Shown here piece after piece: positions 8,201 through 16,393 of a stretch of 16,393 nt of DNA. Where the stretch lies: the NCBI GenBank assembly GCA_015679605.1, contig JAAAVE010000286.1, positions 1-16,393 of the forward strand. Reading direction: 5' to 3'. This stretch comes from Podila epigama. Taxonomy: Eukaryota; Mortierellomycota; Mortierellomycetes; Mortierellales; Mortierellaceae. Position numbers and translations under genes: made by a program. The notes under the pieces are model-generated. The model did not search any database and was not told where the DNA came from. It saw nothing but the letters and a program-made list of their open reading frames with translations. Positions within the stretch are counted from its first letter, which is position 1; the number at the start of each line of letters is the position of its first letter.

Positions 8201-10024
8201 TGTTTACGACAACGACTGCCTCTATGAATTTAATGTATCCTTCGCCGACATCCCATTATACTCATCCGCAGAATGGACTGGCATTGTTTCAGCTGTTTGG
8301 AAAGATGCTTGGCAAGGCCATGTATGAGGGTCTACTAGTAGAAGTCAAGTTTGCTGGATTCTTTTTGAGCAAGATTCTAGGACGGACAGTGTTTTTGGAC
8401 GAGATGAGAACCTATGACGAAGAGATGTTCAAGAACCTCATGTTTCTGAAAAAGTATGAAGGAGATGTGGAAGACTTGGGACTCACATTCTCAATGGACG
8501 AAGAGATTTTTGGGACACGCCATACGATTGAGTTGCTCCATGGCGGCAAGGATATCGAAGTGACCAAGGATAACCGAATCAACTATATCTTTCAAGTCTC
8601 GGACTATCGTCTCAACAAACAGATTCAGGAGCAGTCTCGCGCGTTTATTGAAGGGTAAACACAAAAAAATGATTGACTCTTTACTGTTCCTGTTGTCATC
8701 CTCCAGCAGGCTTGAATTTTTCAACCTAACACTGGATGCTGTGGATATCATGACAACAAACTTTTTTTTGTGGTAGGTTCCGTTCAATCATCCCTCTTCC
8801 TTGGATCTCCATTTTTTCACCCCAGGAGCTGCATCGAGTTATCGCCGGCGACGATGTTGATTTCGGCAAGTATCTATGTGTTGTGAAAAAAGGGACTTTT
8901 TCGCGGCGATGTCTTTTTCTTTGACATTTGTTTACTTATCCATTTCATTATATTTCTAATGAGTAGATGTTCAGGATCTTCGGGCGCATACAGAGTATCA
9001 GAATGGGTATTTTGACCAGCATCCAGTGATCCGTAATCTGTGGTCTGTATTGAACGAATTTAGCTCTGAAGAGAAACGCGCTTTTCTCAAGTTTGTTACC
9101 AGTTGTTCAAAGGTATAGGCTCTTATCGGACATTATCTGGCATGTATATGGAAATAAGAAGAGTATACGCGGTGTGAACATACCATAAAAATTGACGGAT
9201 GTTATATGTATTCATATATAGCCACCACTGGGAGGATTCAAACACTTGTATCCACCCTTTGTCATACGACTGGTGACGAATCCTTCGACGACTGATACTA
9301 ACAGTGATGGAAGCCCAGCGCCAGGACCAAGACAGTTTGGAAGCGGAGCTCCACGGCCAACACCAAGGACACCAAACGGCAGCAATAACAATCATGACAA
9401 TAATAACAGCATCCGCCAAGGATCCTCTAACGTTTCCACGAGTTCGAGTAGTGGTGGATTTGGATCACGATTTCGGTCAGTGTTGAATCGAAGTTCGAAT
9501 GGATCGACATCTACTTCGAGCAACAACAACAACAGCAACAACAACAACAGCAACAACAACAACAGCAACAACAACAACAGCAACAACAACAACCGAGGAT
9601 CGTCGTTATCTTCATCTTCGACTTTTTCTTCCAGTTCCTCTTCTTCTTCTTCTTCGCCGTCTGCACTTTCAACAGATGGGCATGGCACGCCAGCTACCTT
9701 GGGTGTTATGAAATCCTTTTTTGGGGGTGTACTAGGGGGTGCGGGGTCTGGTTCCAACAGCGAGAGTACCGGGAAAAAGGCGCGTCTGCCAACCAGGTAC
9801 GCGTCCAATGAATATGAAAAGAGAGATTATTTTGACGCGAAGTTTTTTTTTCAACGTATGTTAACATGACCAACTACTGGCATCGTTCGTGGTTTGTTAC
9901 AAAATGGATTTATAGCTCGACTTGCTTCAATTTGTTAAAGCTTCCACCATTCAGCTCCAAGGCGGTATTACGAGAAAAAATGCGGTATGCTATCATGTCC
10001 AACACAGGATTTGAGCTTTCATAA
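5251..10024 (+). CDS. UBE3B: HECT-type E3 ubiquitin ligase, UBE3B-like, 1400 aa, 6 exons
   Basis: Exons: 5251-7268, 7389-8654, 8777-8865, 8967-9112, 9222-9796 and 9916-10024 (4203 nt). The N-terminus is basic and helical, with an IQ calmodulin-binding motif near 46-57 ([12 protein letters not shown]), as in UBE3B and Hul5. A Ser/Pro-rich linker covers about 130-170. The middle region carries UBE3B-type segments ([27 protein letters not shown] then ITIDDDD). The HECT domain starts near 877 ([11 protein letters not shown]) and includes [26 protein letters not shown]-like MYPSPTS and [11 protein letters not shown]. The catalytic cysteine is Cys1368 in RLPTSSTC, 32 residues before the end, the same spacing as I recall for human UBE3B, and the protein ends GFELS. 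It accepts ubiquitin from an E2 as a thioester and passes it to lysines. The C-lobe carries an insertion of about 170 residues before Cys1368. Intron 3 appears to be GC-AG. Hul5/UBE3C is the alternative, but the C-lobe insertion site fits UBE3B better. Confidence 0.93.
8866..8966 (+). other. GC-AG intron in the HECT ligase gene
   Basis: Exon 3 ends ...GTT GAT TTC G and continues GCAAGT; exon 4 starts after GAGTAG with AT GTT CAG GAT. Only the GC donor keeps the conserved reading [12 protein letters not shown]. The nearest GT donor (GTATCT at 8870) shifts the frame and hits a stop within about 20 codons. A CTAAT branch-site match sits about 10 bases before the acceptor. Confidence 0.8.
9519..9593 (+). 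repeat. Coding minisatellite: five perfect 15-bp units (AGC + 4 x AAC)
   Basis: Five exact tandem copies of AGCAACAACAACAAC encode five Ser-Asn-Asn-Asn-Asn units in HECT exon 5. A Ser-rich tract built mostly from TCN codons follows (about 9597-9660). The units are identical at the nucleotide level, which points to recent slippage or unequal exchange. Confidence 0.95.
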
Positions 10025-10364
10025 GAAAGCTAGAACTAGTCGTCAAGACCTTGTAAAACATGTCTATTTTTTTTTTCTCTCTCTCTCCTTTTACCAAGTA
10101 GTTCAACTTGATACTCTTTTCCTTTGTTGTCGTGATTCGCGATCGAGCTACTCTGTTTGCATTTGTTCATATCATTGGCCATTTTGTGCACTTCGTTTTT
10201 TTTGCAATGTTTTTTGGGTTTTTTTTTTAAATGAGGGCAAAAAATGAAAGATGTTGATGAAAAGGTCGGTCTATGATCTATTCTAAAAAAAAAAGAGAGT
10301 GAGAGAAAGGGAAAAGAGTAAAAAGTAGAAATGGTTTTTTTGATATTTAAACTTTTCTCTTGTC
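10025..10364. other. Convergent 3' region between the HECT ligase and carrier genes
   Basis: The two genes end tail-to-tail here. The 340 bp hold their 3' UTRs and are strongly T/A-rich: T-runs near 10068-10078, 10196-10203 and 10220-10229, an A-run near 10285-10295, and a CT-dinucleotide tract near 10077-10088. I see no gene. The open frame at 9987-10247 overlaps the HECT 3' end in another frame and then runs through Phe/Leu-rich low complexity. No AATAAA match stands out on either strand. Confidence 0.5.
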
Positions 10365-12836
10365 CTATGAGCTGGCAACGCCAGGAATCTTGACATTTGA
10401 GGGGACGATGCCAAACTTGTAGTGGACATCGAGCAAGATCTTGAGTGCATTCTTGGACTTCAAGTAGCTAAGGTCGTCAGAAGGAGAGGGGGCAATGTGG
10501 GCCAAAGCCTTGCTGGCAGTCTCTTGTGAGCCGTCAAAGGGGAATGCACGCTGGAGCATCTCGTAGACCATGAGGGTGGTACCGAACTGGGGCGAGGAAC
10601 GGAAGATACGGGCGGGACCACCCTTGAAGAAGGCGCGGAATCCTTCTTCAGCATAGATCTTGCGAGCAGCGTCCGTGATGCCAGAGTATGTGCTCTGGCC
10701 CTTCTTGGCCTCGACTTGGAGACGGGTCTTGATGACATCAGCGGGGGTGGTAAAGTATGCGGCGGGCATACCGGCAATGGCACCAGCCATCAAGAGCTCG
10801 CTGATGGCCAAACGGTGGTCAGGTCCTTCCTTGAAAACATCTTTCTTCAAATGAGCATAGACGGGGAAGTAGATAGCCGAGAAGGGAATGTCACGCAACA
10901 AGCAGGCGCTAGCACCCTTGTAGAGACCCATAAGACCGAGGTTACGGACAATGGTAACGGCACCGGGGCGCGGGGCGGCACCCTCGGATGCCTTGGCAGC
11001 CTCTCCGGCAACCTGAAGACGGATCTTGACAATCTCCAAGGGGTTGGTGAAGATGACTTGAGAACCACCAGCAACACCACCAGCAATCAACTCTCCAACG
11101 AATGTGATATTGCCATCCTTGTCTGTGAGGTGTCTTCGGACAAGGTCGTTCATTGTCAACTTGATAGCCTTTTCTGGAGCAACACCCTATGTGACACAAT
11201 GAGAAAAAAAAAACATGTCCACATGTCAGATAGGTTTTGGATGGCATTGCGTTCTGCAGGAAATAGCAATTGGGTCCAACTGGTAAACAGATATACATAC
11301 GATCAATTGAGGACCAAGACCACGGTATAATCCGAGGACACCCTCGTTCTTGATGACTTTCTTGAAGCAATCGATACTGTTCTTGTAGAGGAGTTCACCA
11401 ACAACCTTGGAACGCTGGTTCTGCATACGAGTCTTGACAAGATCAATTGGGTAGACAACGGTCGCACCAACTGCTCCACTGATAGAGCCCAACAAGAAGC
11501 CATCTATTTTGGATGAAACGTTGCATGGAATTTTTTTGATGTCGAGTTAGATCTCGTTTTTTTTTGTCATTTGTGTCAATTTTGTTATTGTTGATTGTTT
11601 CGAGCAAAAAAACAGTTTTTTATGCCCCAACAAAGTCAGATCTTTGTGCAAGAATGGTATGACACAAAACAAACATGAAATAAATAAATAAAATCCCACG
11701 TTACATGATCCTTTCAAGAAGTCGTGGAGAGCGCCGTGCTTGACCTCAGGTGTAGGAGCGGTGACGGCAGGTGTGGCATGCTCCCATTTTGATTCGAGGA
11801 GGCGGAAGAAATCGTGAAGGGAGAGCTTGCCAGAGGGGTTATCGAGACTAGCAAAGTGGAAGATGATGTCGGCTTCCATTGGGGTAAAGAGGGAGAAGCG
11901 AGTCTCCTTTGCGGCGGTATAAAGGAAGTCAGCCTTGGTGATGGTACCATCCTTGCTCGTCTCAGTGGCCTTGCGGACGATGCGCTCGACCATGTCCATC
12001 TCACGGATGACGTTGTAAAAGGCCATGACATTGGCAAAGGAGATCTTGTTGCCGGCGTAGACATTGCTGAGGGTAGGGAGGTTGTCAAGGACGTGGTCCG
12101 AGAGCTTGTGTCCTGCAATATCGACCATGACCTTTTTGAACTCGTCGGGGGTGATGTAGCCGGTGACCTCGGTATCGTAGAAGCGGAAAGCCTGACGAAG
12201 ACGCTCAGCCTGGAGTCCCTTCAAGAGCTGAGTGAACTCTTTGTAGGGCATCTCGTGGGCAGCGGTCTTGCCACCAGTGTAGAGCTTGAGCCACTCGCAC
12301 TCGAAATCGAATGGGATGGCGTCCTTTCCAATGTTGGCTGAGAGGATCTGCTTGAACTGATCGCGGGTGATCTTGCCTGTGCCATCGGTGTCAAAAAGTT
12401 TGAATGCGATCTCGTACTCTGCGTCGGGACGCGAGAGCAAGTTCTCAAAGACAGTGCTAAAAGTGATGCGTTTTTATGAATCGATGTTAGTGCTTTGCGG
12501 ATATTGCCTTTTTTTTTAACTCTTTTTTTTTTTTTTTTTTTTTGGGCTTTTTCTGCAGGATGAATAAAATATAAACGACCAGGTAAAAGATTGCAACAGG
12601 ATTAAGAAAACAACATACAAGTCTGAGAGAGAGAGAAGACCGGACTTGGACTGGTCGGCAACGTTGAAGAGGATGCCGTACTGGGATCGCTGAAGTCTCT
12701 TGTAGTCCTCACCGGGAGCGATAGCGTTGATGAAATCGTCTTTGGTCATGAACTTTTCACCATTCTTCTCGATCGATGCGAATCGGCTAAAGACACGCTT
12801 GTAGCGCTCGATAGCAGCCTCGTGTAATTGTGACAT
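10365..12836 (-). CDS. AGC1: Mitochondrial calcium-binding aspartate/glutamate carrier, 664 aa, 4 exons
   Basis: Exons on the minus strand: 12836-12619, 12456-11705, 11503-11301 and 11186-10365, totalling 1995 nt. This SLC25 carrier of the inner mitochondrial membrane exchanges matrix aspartate for cytosolic glutamate plus a proton, as part of the malate-aspartate shuttle. The N-terminal half (1-320) is an EF-hand regulatory domain like animal aralar/citrin, opening with [12 protein letters not shown] and containing EF-like loops at 61-72, 95-106 and 167-178. The C-terminal half has three carrier repeats with PIDLVKTR (342-349), PLEIVKIR (440-447) and PADVIKTR (539-546), plus [16 protein letters not shown] and RSSPQFG. 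Length is close to human citrin (675). An amphipathic tail near [12 protein letters not shown] replaces the animal C-terminus. Donors are GTATGT, GTAACG and GTATGT; intron 1 holds a long T-run (reads as T at 12524-12543 on the plus strand). Its promoter is divergent from beta-tubulin. Confidence 0.95.
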
Positions 12837-13350
12837 GATGTGTTAAGTATTATATGGAATCTAGTTCAATAGAAGAAAAGAGGTAATATGACCATTTTTT
12901 GCTTAGTTTCCATATTATAGCTTGTTTGGCTTGTTCTGCTACAAAAGGAGAGTAGGATGGTTTGTGATCAAGATCAACATCGACATCGGTTGCTTGTGAT
13001 CAAAGAAAACCATCCATTCGAGTTTGGCTCAATCGAAAGAAGCTTGTGTCCATTTCAAACTGACAAGGATGACAGATGAGGCAGAGAGAATGCTTGATGT
13101 CGATTTCTGTTCCTGAGAATCTCTATTTTTTTGTGTTCGTCCTGAATGTATTTTTTGCATCCGTTCCTTTTCACATGCGCGAGATGAAGGGGTCCTGAAC
13201 GACGAGATCTCGAGTCCAATGTTGTCTCCACTACCACTACAGGGAATACGACGAGCGACAATAGGCGTCTGGTGACAAAGCCAGAAGCGGCTCCTTACCG
13301 TAGGAAAGACCTGATCGGGGGCGGATGGATGCCTGTGTGCTTCGAGTGAA
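12837..13350. promoter_or_regulatory. AGC1 upstream region with a possible 5' UTR intron
   Basis: This stretch directly precedes the carrier start codon. On the minus strand a good donor, G|GTAAGG, lies at 13299, and a pyrimidine-rich acceptor (CTTCTATTGAACTAG) ends at 12861, 24 bases before the ATG. Together they would define a 439-nt leader intron; this is inference. The palindrome CGAGATCTCG is at 13203-13212. No coding frame is convincing. Confidence 0.35.
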
Positions 13351-13351
13351 C

Positions 13352-13545
13352 ACAGAAGAGGGAGAGGAGGAGGAGGAGAGAAGGAAGCGGGTGGGGGGTG
13401 AGGGGGGAAGAGTAGCGTGGAGTGGAGTGGTGAAAGGGAGAATAAAAAAAGAAAAGGAAAAGAAGGAAGAAAAGGGAAGCAAGAAAGAAGGAAAAGCAGG
13501 AATTGTAATAATAATAATAAAAAAAAAAAAAGGTACAGAATAGCT
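13352..13545 (+). repeat. Polypurine tract (GA-rich on plus, CT-rich on the AGC1 coding strand)
   Basis: About 190 nt are almost entirely purine on the plus strand, running from (GGA)n through G-runs and A/G mixtures to an ATA-repeat and a 12-nt A-run. Read on the AGC1 strand it is a long CT-rich block of the kind that precedes fungal transcription starts. It could adopt triplex structures. The small open frames over it encode only Glu/Lys/Gly-rich peptides. Confidence 0.75.
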
Positions 13546-13983
13546 TGTTGCAGTTTGCTACAGCTGGTTACTGTTCAAGCCAAAAGAAGACAATGCAGGC
13601 CAAACCCTTTCTTTTTCCTCCTGTCTCTGTGTCCTATTCTTTGATCGGAACCTATTACTCACACTTTACAACATCGTCTGCTCACCTCACCCCTCATTTG
13701 CTCGTTGGTCTGTCTGTCTGTTTTGTTGGTTGGTCTGTCTGTGCCTGGTCCATGTGCAGAAAGAAGAAAAAAAAAGAGTGCGGGGTAAAATACAATGTCC
13801 AATGTGCAATGTCCTAAATAAAAAAAAAAAAAAAAATTGCAACTCCACCCAACGCTCTGAAAGGAATCTTTCGGGTGAAGGAGGGTGGTTGTCTGATGTC
13901 GGTTTCCTTGTTTTTATTTTTGACTCGGTTATTCGTTTTCCTACGGCAATGTGTTATGGGACACAAAAAAAGAGAAGGCGTAT

Positions 13984-14130
13984 CGTGAGTGTCATGAGTA
14001 TTGTGGTGTAATGTGAAATATCCTGAATATCATGGAGTATGGAGGTGAATTGTGATGTTTCGTGCGTATTGTGGTGTGTTGTGGTGTATCCCGAGTGCAT
14101 CGTGTGTATTGTGATGTGTTGTGGTGCATC
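13984..14130 (+). repeat. Degenerate ~30-40 bp GT-rich minisatellite
   Basis: The 30-mers at 14061-14090 and 14101-14130 match at 27 of 30 positions with a period of 40. A more diverged copy starts near 13993 and a further decayed one near 14031. The shared core is GTATTGTGGTGTGTTGTGG. It lies in the middle of the AGC1/beta-tubulin intergenic region. Confidence 0.75.
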
Positions 14131-15412
14131 ATAAAGAAGAAAAAATGGGTATTTTGTTTATGTGCCATAGGTGGAGAAAAGCATGTACGACCCCAGTTGA
14201 ATGTGTGCCATGTGGACTCCATGTGTCCAAACTTGTTTGTCCTTTGATTAGGCCTCACTGCAAGGGTCAGCGCGTAGAGTACAGGAACGAATTCAGGCAC
14301 GCCTACACACACAACATCGCAACTGTGAGATGGAGCGAGCAAGAGACAGAGACAGAGACAGAGACAGGGAATGAGGAGAGAGAAAGAAGAAGCATAACCT
14401 TTACATGGCACCATGGTCATTGCCATGGTTAGGATGACAGCAACCGTCAGTTGGTGTTGGACTGGATATCACGATTTTTTTTTTTTTTTTTTGCTTGCCC
14501 ACCCGGGTTTCCACTTTTGTTTTCACGTGGGAGTGTTGGTGTCTGATTGGGCCAACCTTGTTGGGCCGCTGTCTTCATGAGGAATGTCGCTAGAAGACGC
14601 TGTAAATAAGAGGTCCACACGATTCGCTTTGCAACATAGAGACTGATTGACACAGCCACGAACAACTTGGGAATGCGGGGGGGGGATGTTGACTACTACT
14701 AAAGTGAAGAGCACCATAAACGACAGAACTGGACCACTAGCCACGTTTAGTGTGACATAAAGGGCTCTTTCTTCTTTTTTTTTTGGTCTGTCTTCACAGC
14801 TATCAATCACACCTACGCGCACACACACATTCATAGATACAACATACACATACACTGGTTATCAACATGTATGCCACCCTGAACAGTAGACGCGTCAAAT
14901 TTAGAGAATAAAAAGATTTATCCAATGTCATCTACCGCGCAATCTCGGTGTTGGAGCAGTGAGAAGCCTCCTTGCCCCTTCGATGTCTGTCAAGGAGAGA
15001 CGAAGGTGATTCGCGAGAGTGTCAACATGACGCGACTTGGGCAGAACACAGACCCAGACACGACCCAAATACGACACCCAACAACACACAACACACAACA
15101 GACAACAGACAACAGAAAAAAAAGAAAAACAACCCTCCTTCCGCAGAGGTTTGCAATGGACCCCAGTCCCATAATAGAGTAGTTCCTTCTCCATATGCCT
15201 GCTGGCAAAGGTTTACTAGGACAGGACAGGACAGAACAGGATTAAACACACAGGCACACATATCATGCCTCAATTGCACTCTATCTCTGGTCTCAGTATG
15301 TGTTCAGAAGTGTGTAGTTTGAAAAAGGTGCTGTCTTTGTATGTTCATGTTGTGTGTTTGTGTTTGTGTGCAATTGACATGAGCATGGGCACAATGCCTC
15401 CCCCTTTTGAGA

Positions 15413-15466
15413 TGCAGACACACAGAAACCCATCCGCATCCACATCCGCATCCACCAACAACCACA
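15413..15466 (+). repeat. CATCC(G/A)CAT short tandem repeat upstream of the beta-tubulin TATA box
   Basis: After CACACAGAAAC come about five imperfect hexamers of CATCCG/CATCCA, then CAACAACCACA. It sits 20-70 bp upstream of the TATA-like element. Confidence 0.55.
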
Positions 15467-15485
15467 TTCCTGCGCCAAATTTCAG

Positions 15486-15779
15486 GATATATAAAAGGGA
15501 ACCTCTTTTTTTTTTCTTCTCTTCTCTTTTTTTCTCTCTTCTCTCCTTCAGTCTTCTTCACTCTACTTTTCTTTCACATCCATCCTACCCTTTTTCTTTT
15601 CTATCCTTCCTAGTCAAGCCCCGTCCAAGCAAGCTCTTCCTTACCGTTGCCCTTTGTCTTCGCCCTCATCTTTATCATCATCACCCTTTTCTTATTCGCT
15701 TACCTGTATCTATTCCCCATACCCACATACCCACACACCATACCCATACCCATACCCTTTTTCTTTTTAATACAACATC
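15486..15779 (+). promoter_or_regulatory. Beta-tubulin core promoter and CT-rich leader
   Basis: A TATA-like element (GATATATAAAAGGG, 15486-15499) is followed at once by about 190 nt of CT-rich sequence (15505-15700) and then by ACCCA(T/CA)-type repeats (15715-15758), ending about 20 bases before the start codon. The TATA box plus CT block is the classic arrangement of highly expressed fungal genes, so transcription probably starts inside the CT block. The immediate start context is ACATCATGCG. Confidence 0.7.
15715..15758 (+). repeat. ACCCAT/ACCCACA short repeats in the beta-tubulin leader
   Basis: CCCCATACCCACATACCCACACACC is followed by three ATACCC units. The units resemble the Rap1 core ACCCATAC of budding yeast, but here they lie downstream of the presumed transcription start, so they are more likely leader sequence. 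Confidence 0.6.
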
Positions 15780-16301
15780 ATGCGTGAGATTGTCCACTTG
15801 CAGACCGGTCAGTGCGGTAACCAGATTGGAGGCAAGTTCTGGGAGGTTATCAGCGAGGAGCACGGCATCGACAACAAGGGTATCTACAACGGCGACTCGG
15901 ACTTGCAGCTTGAACGCATCAACGTCTACTATAATGAGGCTTCCGGAGGCAAGTACGTTCCCCGTGCAGTGCTCGTCGACTTGGAGCCTGGCACCATCGA
16001 TGCTGTCCGCACTGGTCCCTTTGGCGAGCTCTTCCGTCCCGACAACTTTATCTTTGGCCAGAGCGGTGCCGGCAACAACTGGGCCAAGGGCCATTACACC
16101 GAGGGTGCCGAGCTTGTCGACTCTGTCCTCGACGTTGTCCGCAAGGAGGCCGAGTCCTGCGACTGTCTCCAGGGCTTCCAGATCACTCACTCGCTCGGAG
16201 GAGGTACCGGTGCCGGTATGGGTACCCTGTTAATCTCCAAGATTCGTGAAGAGTACCCCGACCGCATGATGTGCACATTCTCTGTCATGCCTTCTCCAAA
16301 G
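15780..16301 (+). CDS. TUB2: Beta-tubulin, first 174 codons (exon 1, 3' end beyond window)
   Basis: The frame opens with [17 protein letters not shown], which includes the MREI autoregulation tetrapeptide, and contains the GTP-binding tubulin signature GGGTGAGMG (140-148), [20 protein letters not shown] and FSVMPSPK. Beta-tubulin pairs with alpha-tubulin to build microtubules of the spindle and cytoplasm. Exon 1 ends in phase 0 at CCA AAG with donor GTAAAC (16302); the rest of the window is intron, ending in a T-run, and the remaining roughly 270 codons lie to the right. The first 174 codons have no intron, unlike the intron-rich 5' ends of many ascomycete and basidiomycete beta-tubulin genes. 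Residues named in benzimidazole studies read His6, Tyr50, Cys165 and Phe167; 198 and 200 are outside the window. Gly18, Ala145 and Cys165 differ from common fungal residues and may mark one of several paralogues. Confidence 0.96.
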
Positions 16302-16393
16302 GTAAACAAGCTCGAATGGATGGAATCAAATTGGAATGTGAATGGATGGATGGAGGTTTCATGTGTGGAGCGGGCTTTTTTTTTTTTTTTTTG

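Larger units (their letters stand above)
13546..15485. promoter_or_regulatory. Central part of the AGC1/beta-tubulin intergenic region, simple-repeat rich
   Basis: No gene is recognisable here. It contains many short simple repeats: GTCT/GGTT at 13706-13742, A-runs at about 13769 and 13819, a 40-bp minisatellite (separate entry), ACAGAG at about 14345-14367, an 18-nt T-run at about 14475-14492, a G9 run near 14678, CAACACA/ACAGACA at about 15080-15116 and GGACA at about 15220-15240. An ACGCGT (MCB-type) hexamer lies at 14890-14895 and CCAAT at 13213 and 14921. The 144-codon minus-strand frame at 13992-14426 is made of repeat-derived Leu/Cys and His/Thr runs and is not called. Confidence 0.5.

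Noticed and set aside
9392-9808. 138-codon minus-strand frame with a long poly-Leu run
   Set aside because: It is the antisense reading of the poly-Asn/poly-Ser repeats inside the verified HECT exon 5.
10716-11330. 204-codon plus-strand frame opposite the carrier gene
   Set aside because: It is antisense to the conserved carrier repeats and crosses the last AGC1 intron; its composition mirrors the sense gene.
11814-12341. 175-codon plus-strand frame opposite the EF-hand domain
   Set aside because: It is antisense to AGC1 exon 2 and has no motif of its own.
13992-14426. 144-codon minus-strand frame with a hydrophobic Leu/Cys stretch like a signal peptide
   Set aside because: The Leu/Cys run comes from the ACAGAG repeat and the His/Thr part from the GT-rich minisatellite; there is no conserved motif.
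14475-14492. Long T-runs and A-runs as possible retrotransposon tails
   Set aside because: Similar runs occur throughout introns and gaps here, with no target-site duplications or element sequence beside them.
14890-14895. ACGCGT as a cell-cycle MCB element for beta-tubulin
   Set aside because: It is a single copy nearly 900 bp from the start codon, and the same hexamer also occurs by chance in a HECT intron (9799-9804).
12837-15779. tRNA, snoRNA or other small RNA gene in the large intergenic region
   Set aside because: By eye I found no GGTTCRANNCC-type B box on either strand and no well-spaced C/D box pair; a covariance-model search would be decisive.
15265-16233. 322-codon plus-strand frame ending inside beta-tubulin
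   Set aside because: Its second half is beta-tubulin DNA read in the wrong frame and its first half is CT-rich leader; it is a long shadow only.

Overview
The window looks like a gene-dense piece of nuclear DNA from a fungus, most likely an early-diverging one (Mucoromycota, perhaps Mortierellomycotina). The evidence is protein-level: a complete UBE3B-type HECT ligase, an animal-like EF-hand aspartate/glutamate carrier, an intron-poor beta-tubulin 5' half, and many introns of about 90-200 nt with GT(A/G) donors and TAG/CAG acceptors. The phylum is an inference; I cannot run a phylogeny. I see no virus, transposon, CRISPR array or tRNA.

Layout, left to right: (1) 1-54, minus, the first 18 codons of ribosomal stalk protein P1. 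(2) 536-2104, minus, IMP4, six exons. (3) 2301-3800, plus, TSR3, six exons, head-to-head with IMP4 across 196 bp. (4) 3834-4935, minus, a DUF1749-type alpha/beta hydrolase, three exons, tail-to-tail with TSR3 with 33 bp between stop codons. (5) 5251-10024, plus, a 1400-residue UBE3B-like HECT ubiquitin ligase, six exons, one intron apparently GC-AG. (6) 10365-12836, minus, the mitochondrial aspartate/glutamate carrier, four exons. (7) 12837-15779, a 2.9-kb non-coding divergent promoter region full of simple repeats. (8) 15780-16301, plus, the first 174 codons of beta-tubulin, followed by the start of an intron.

All spliced models were built by hand. For every complete gene the exon phases add up to a multiple of three: IMP4 286 aa, TSR3 325 aa, hydrolase 301 aa, HECT 1400 aa, carrier 664 aa. 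Each fits its family in length, except that the HECT protein is enlarged by low-complexity insertions.

The left third holds three ribosome genes side by side. IMP4 and TSR3 both act on the small subunit (early U3 processing and late 18S rRNA modification) and share one short promoter; P1 belongs to the large-subunit stalk. The remaining genes are housekeeping genes with no obvious shared pathway. I found no convincing new multi-gene system. The best leads are the roughly 170-residue Asn/Ser-rich insertion in the HECT C-lobe just before the catalytic cysteine, the GC-AG intron in the same gene, the ATG-only coding exon of IMP4, the RGG-plus-acidic-tail form of Tsr3, and the two mirror-placed CT-rich leaders flanking the large intergenic region.
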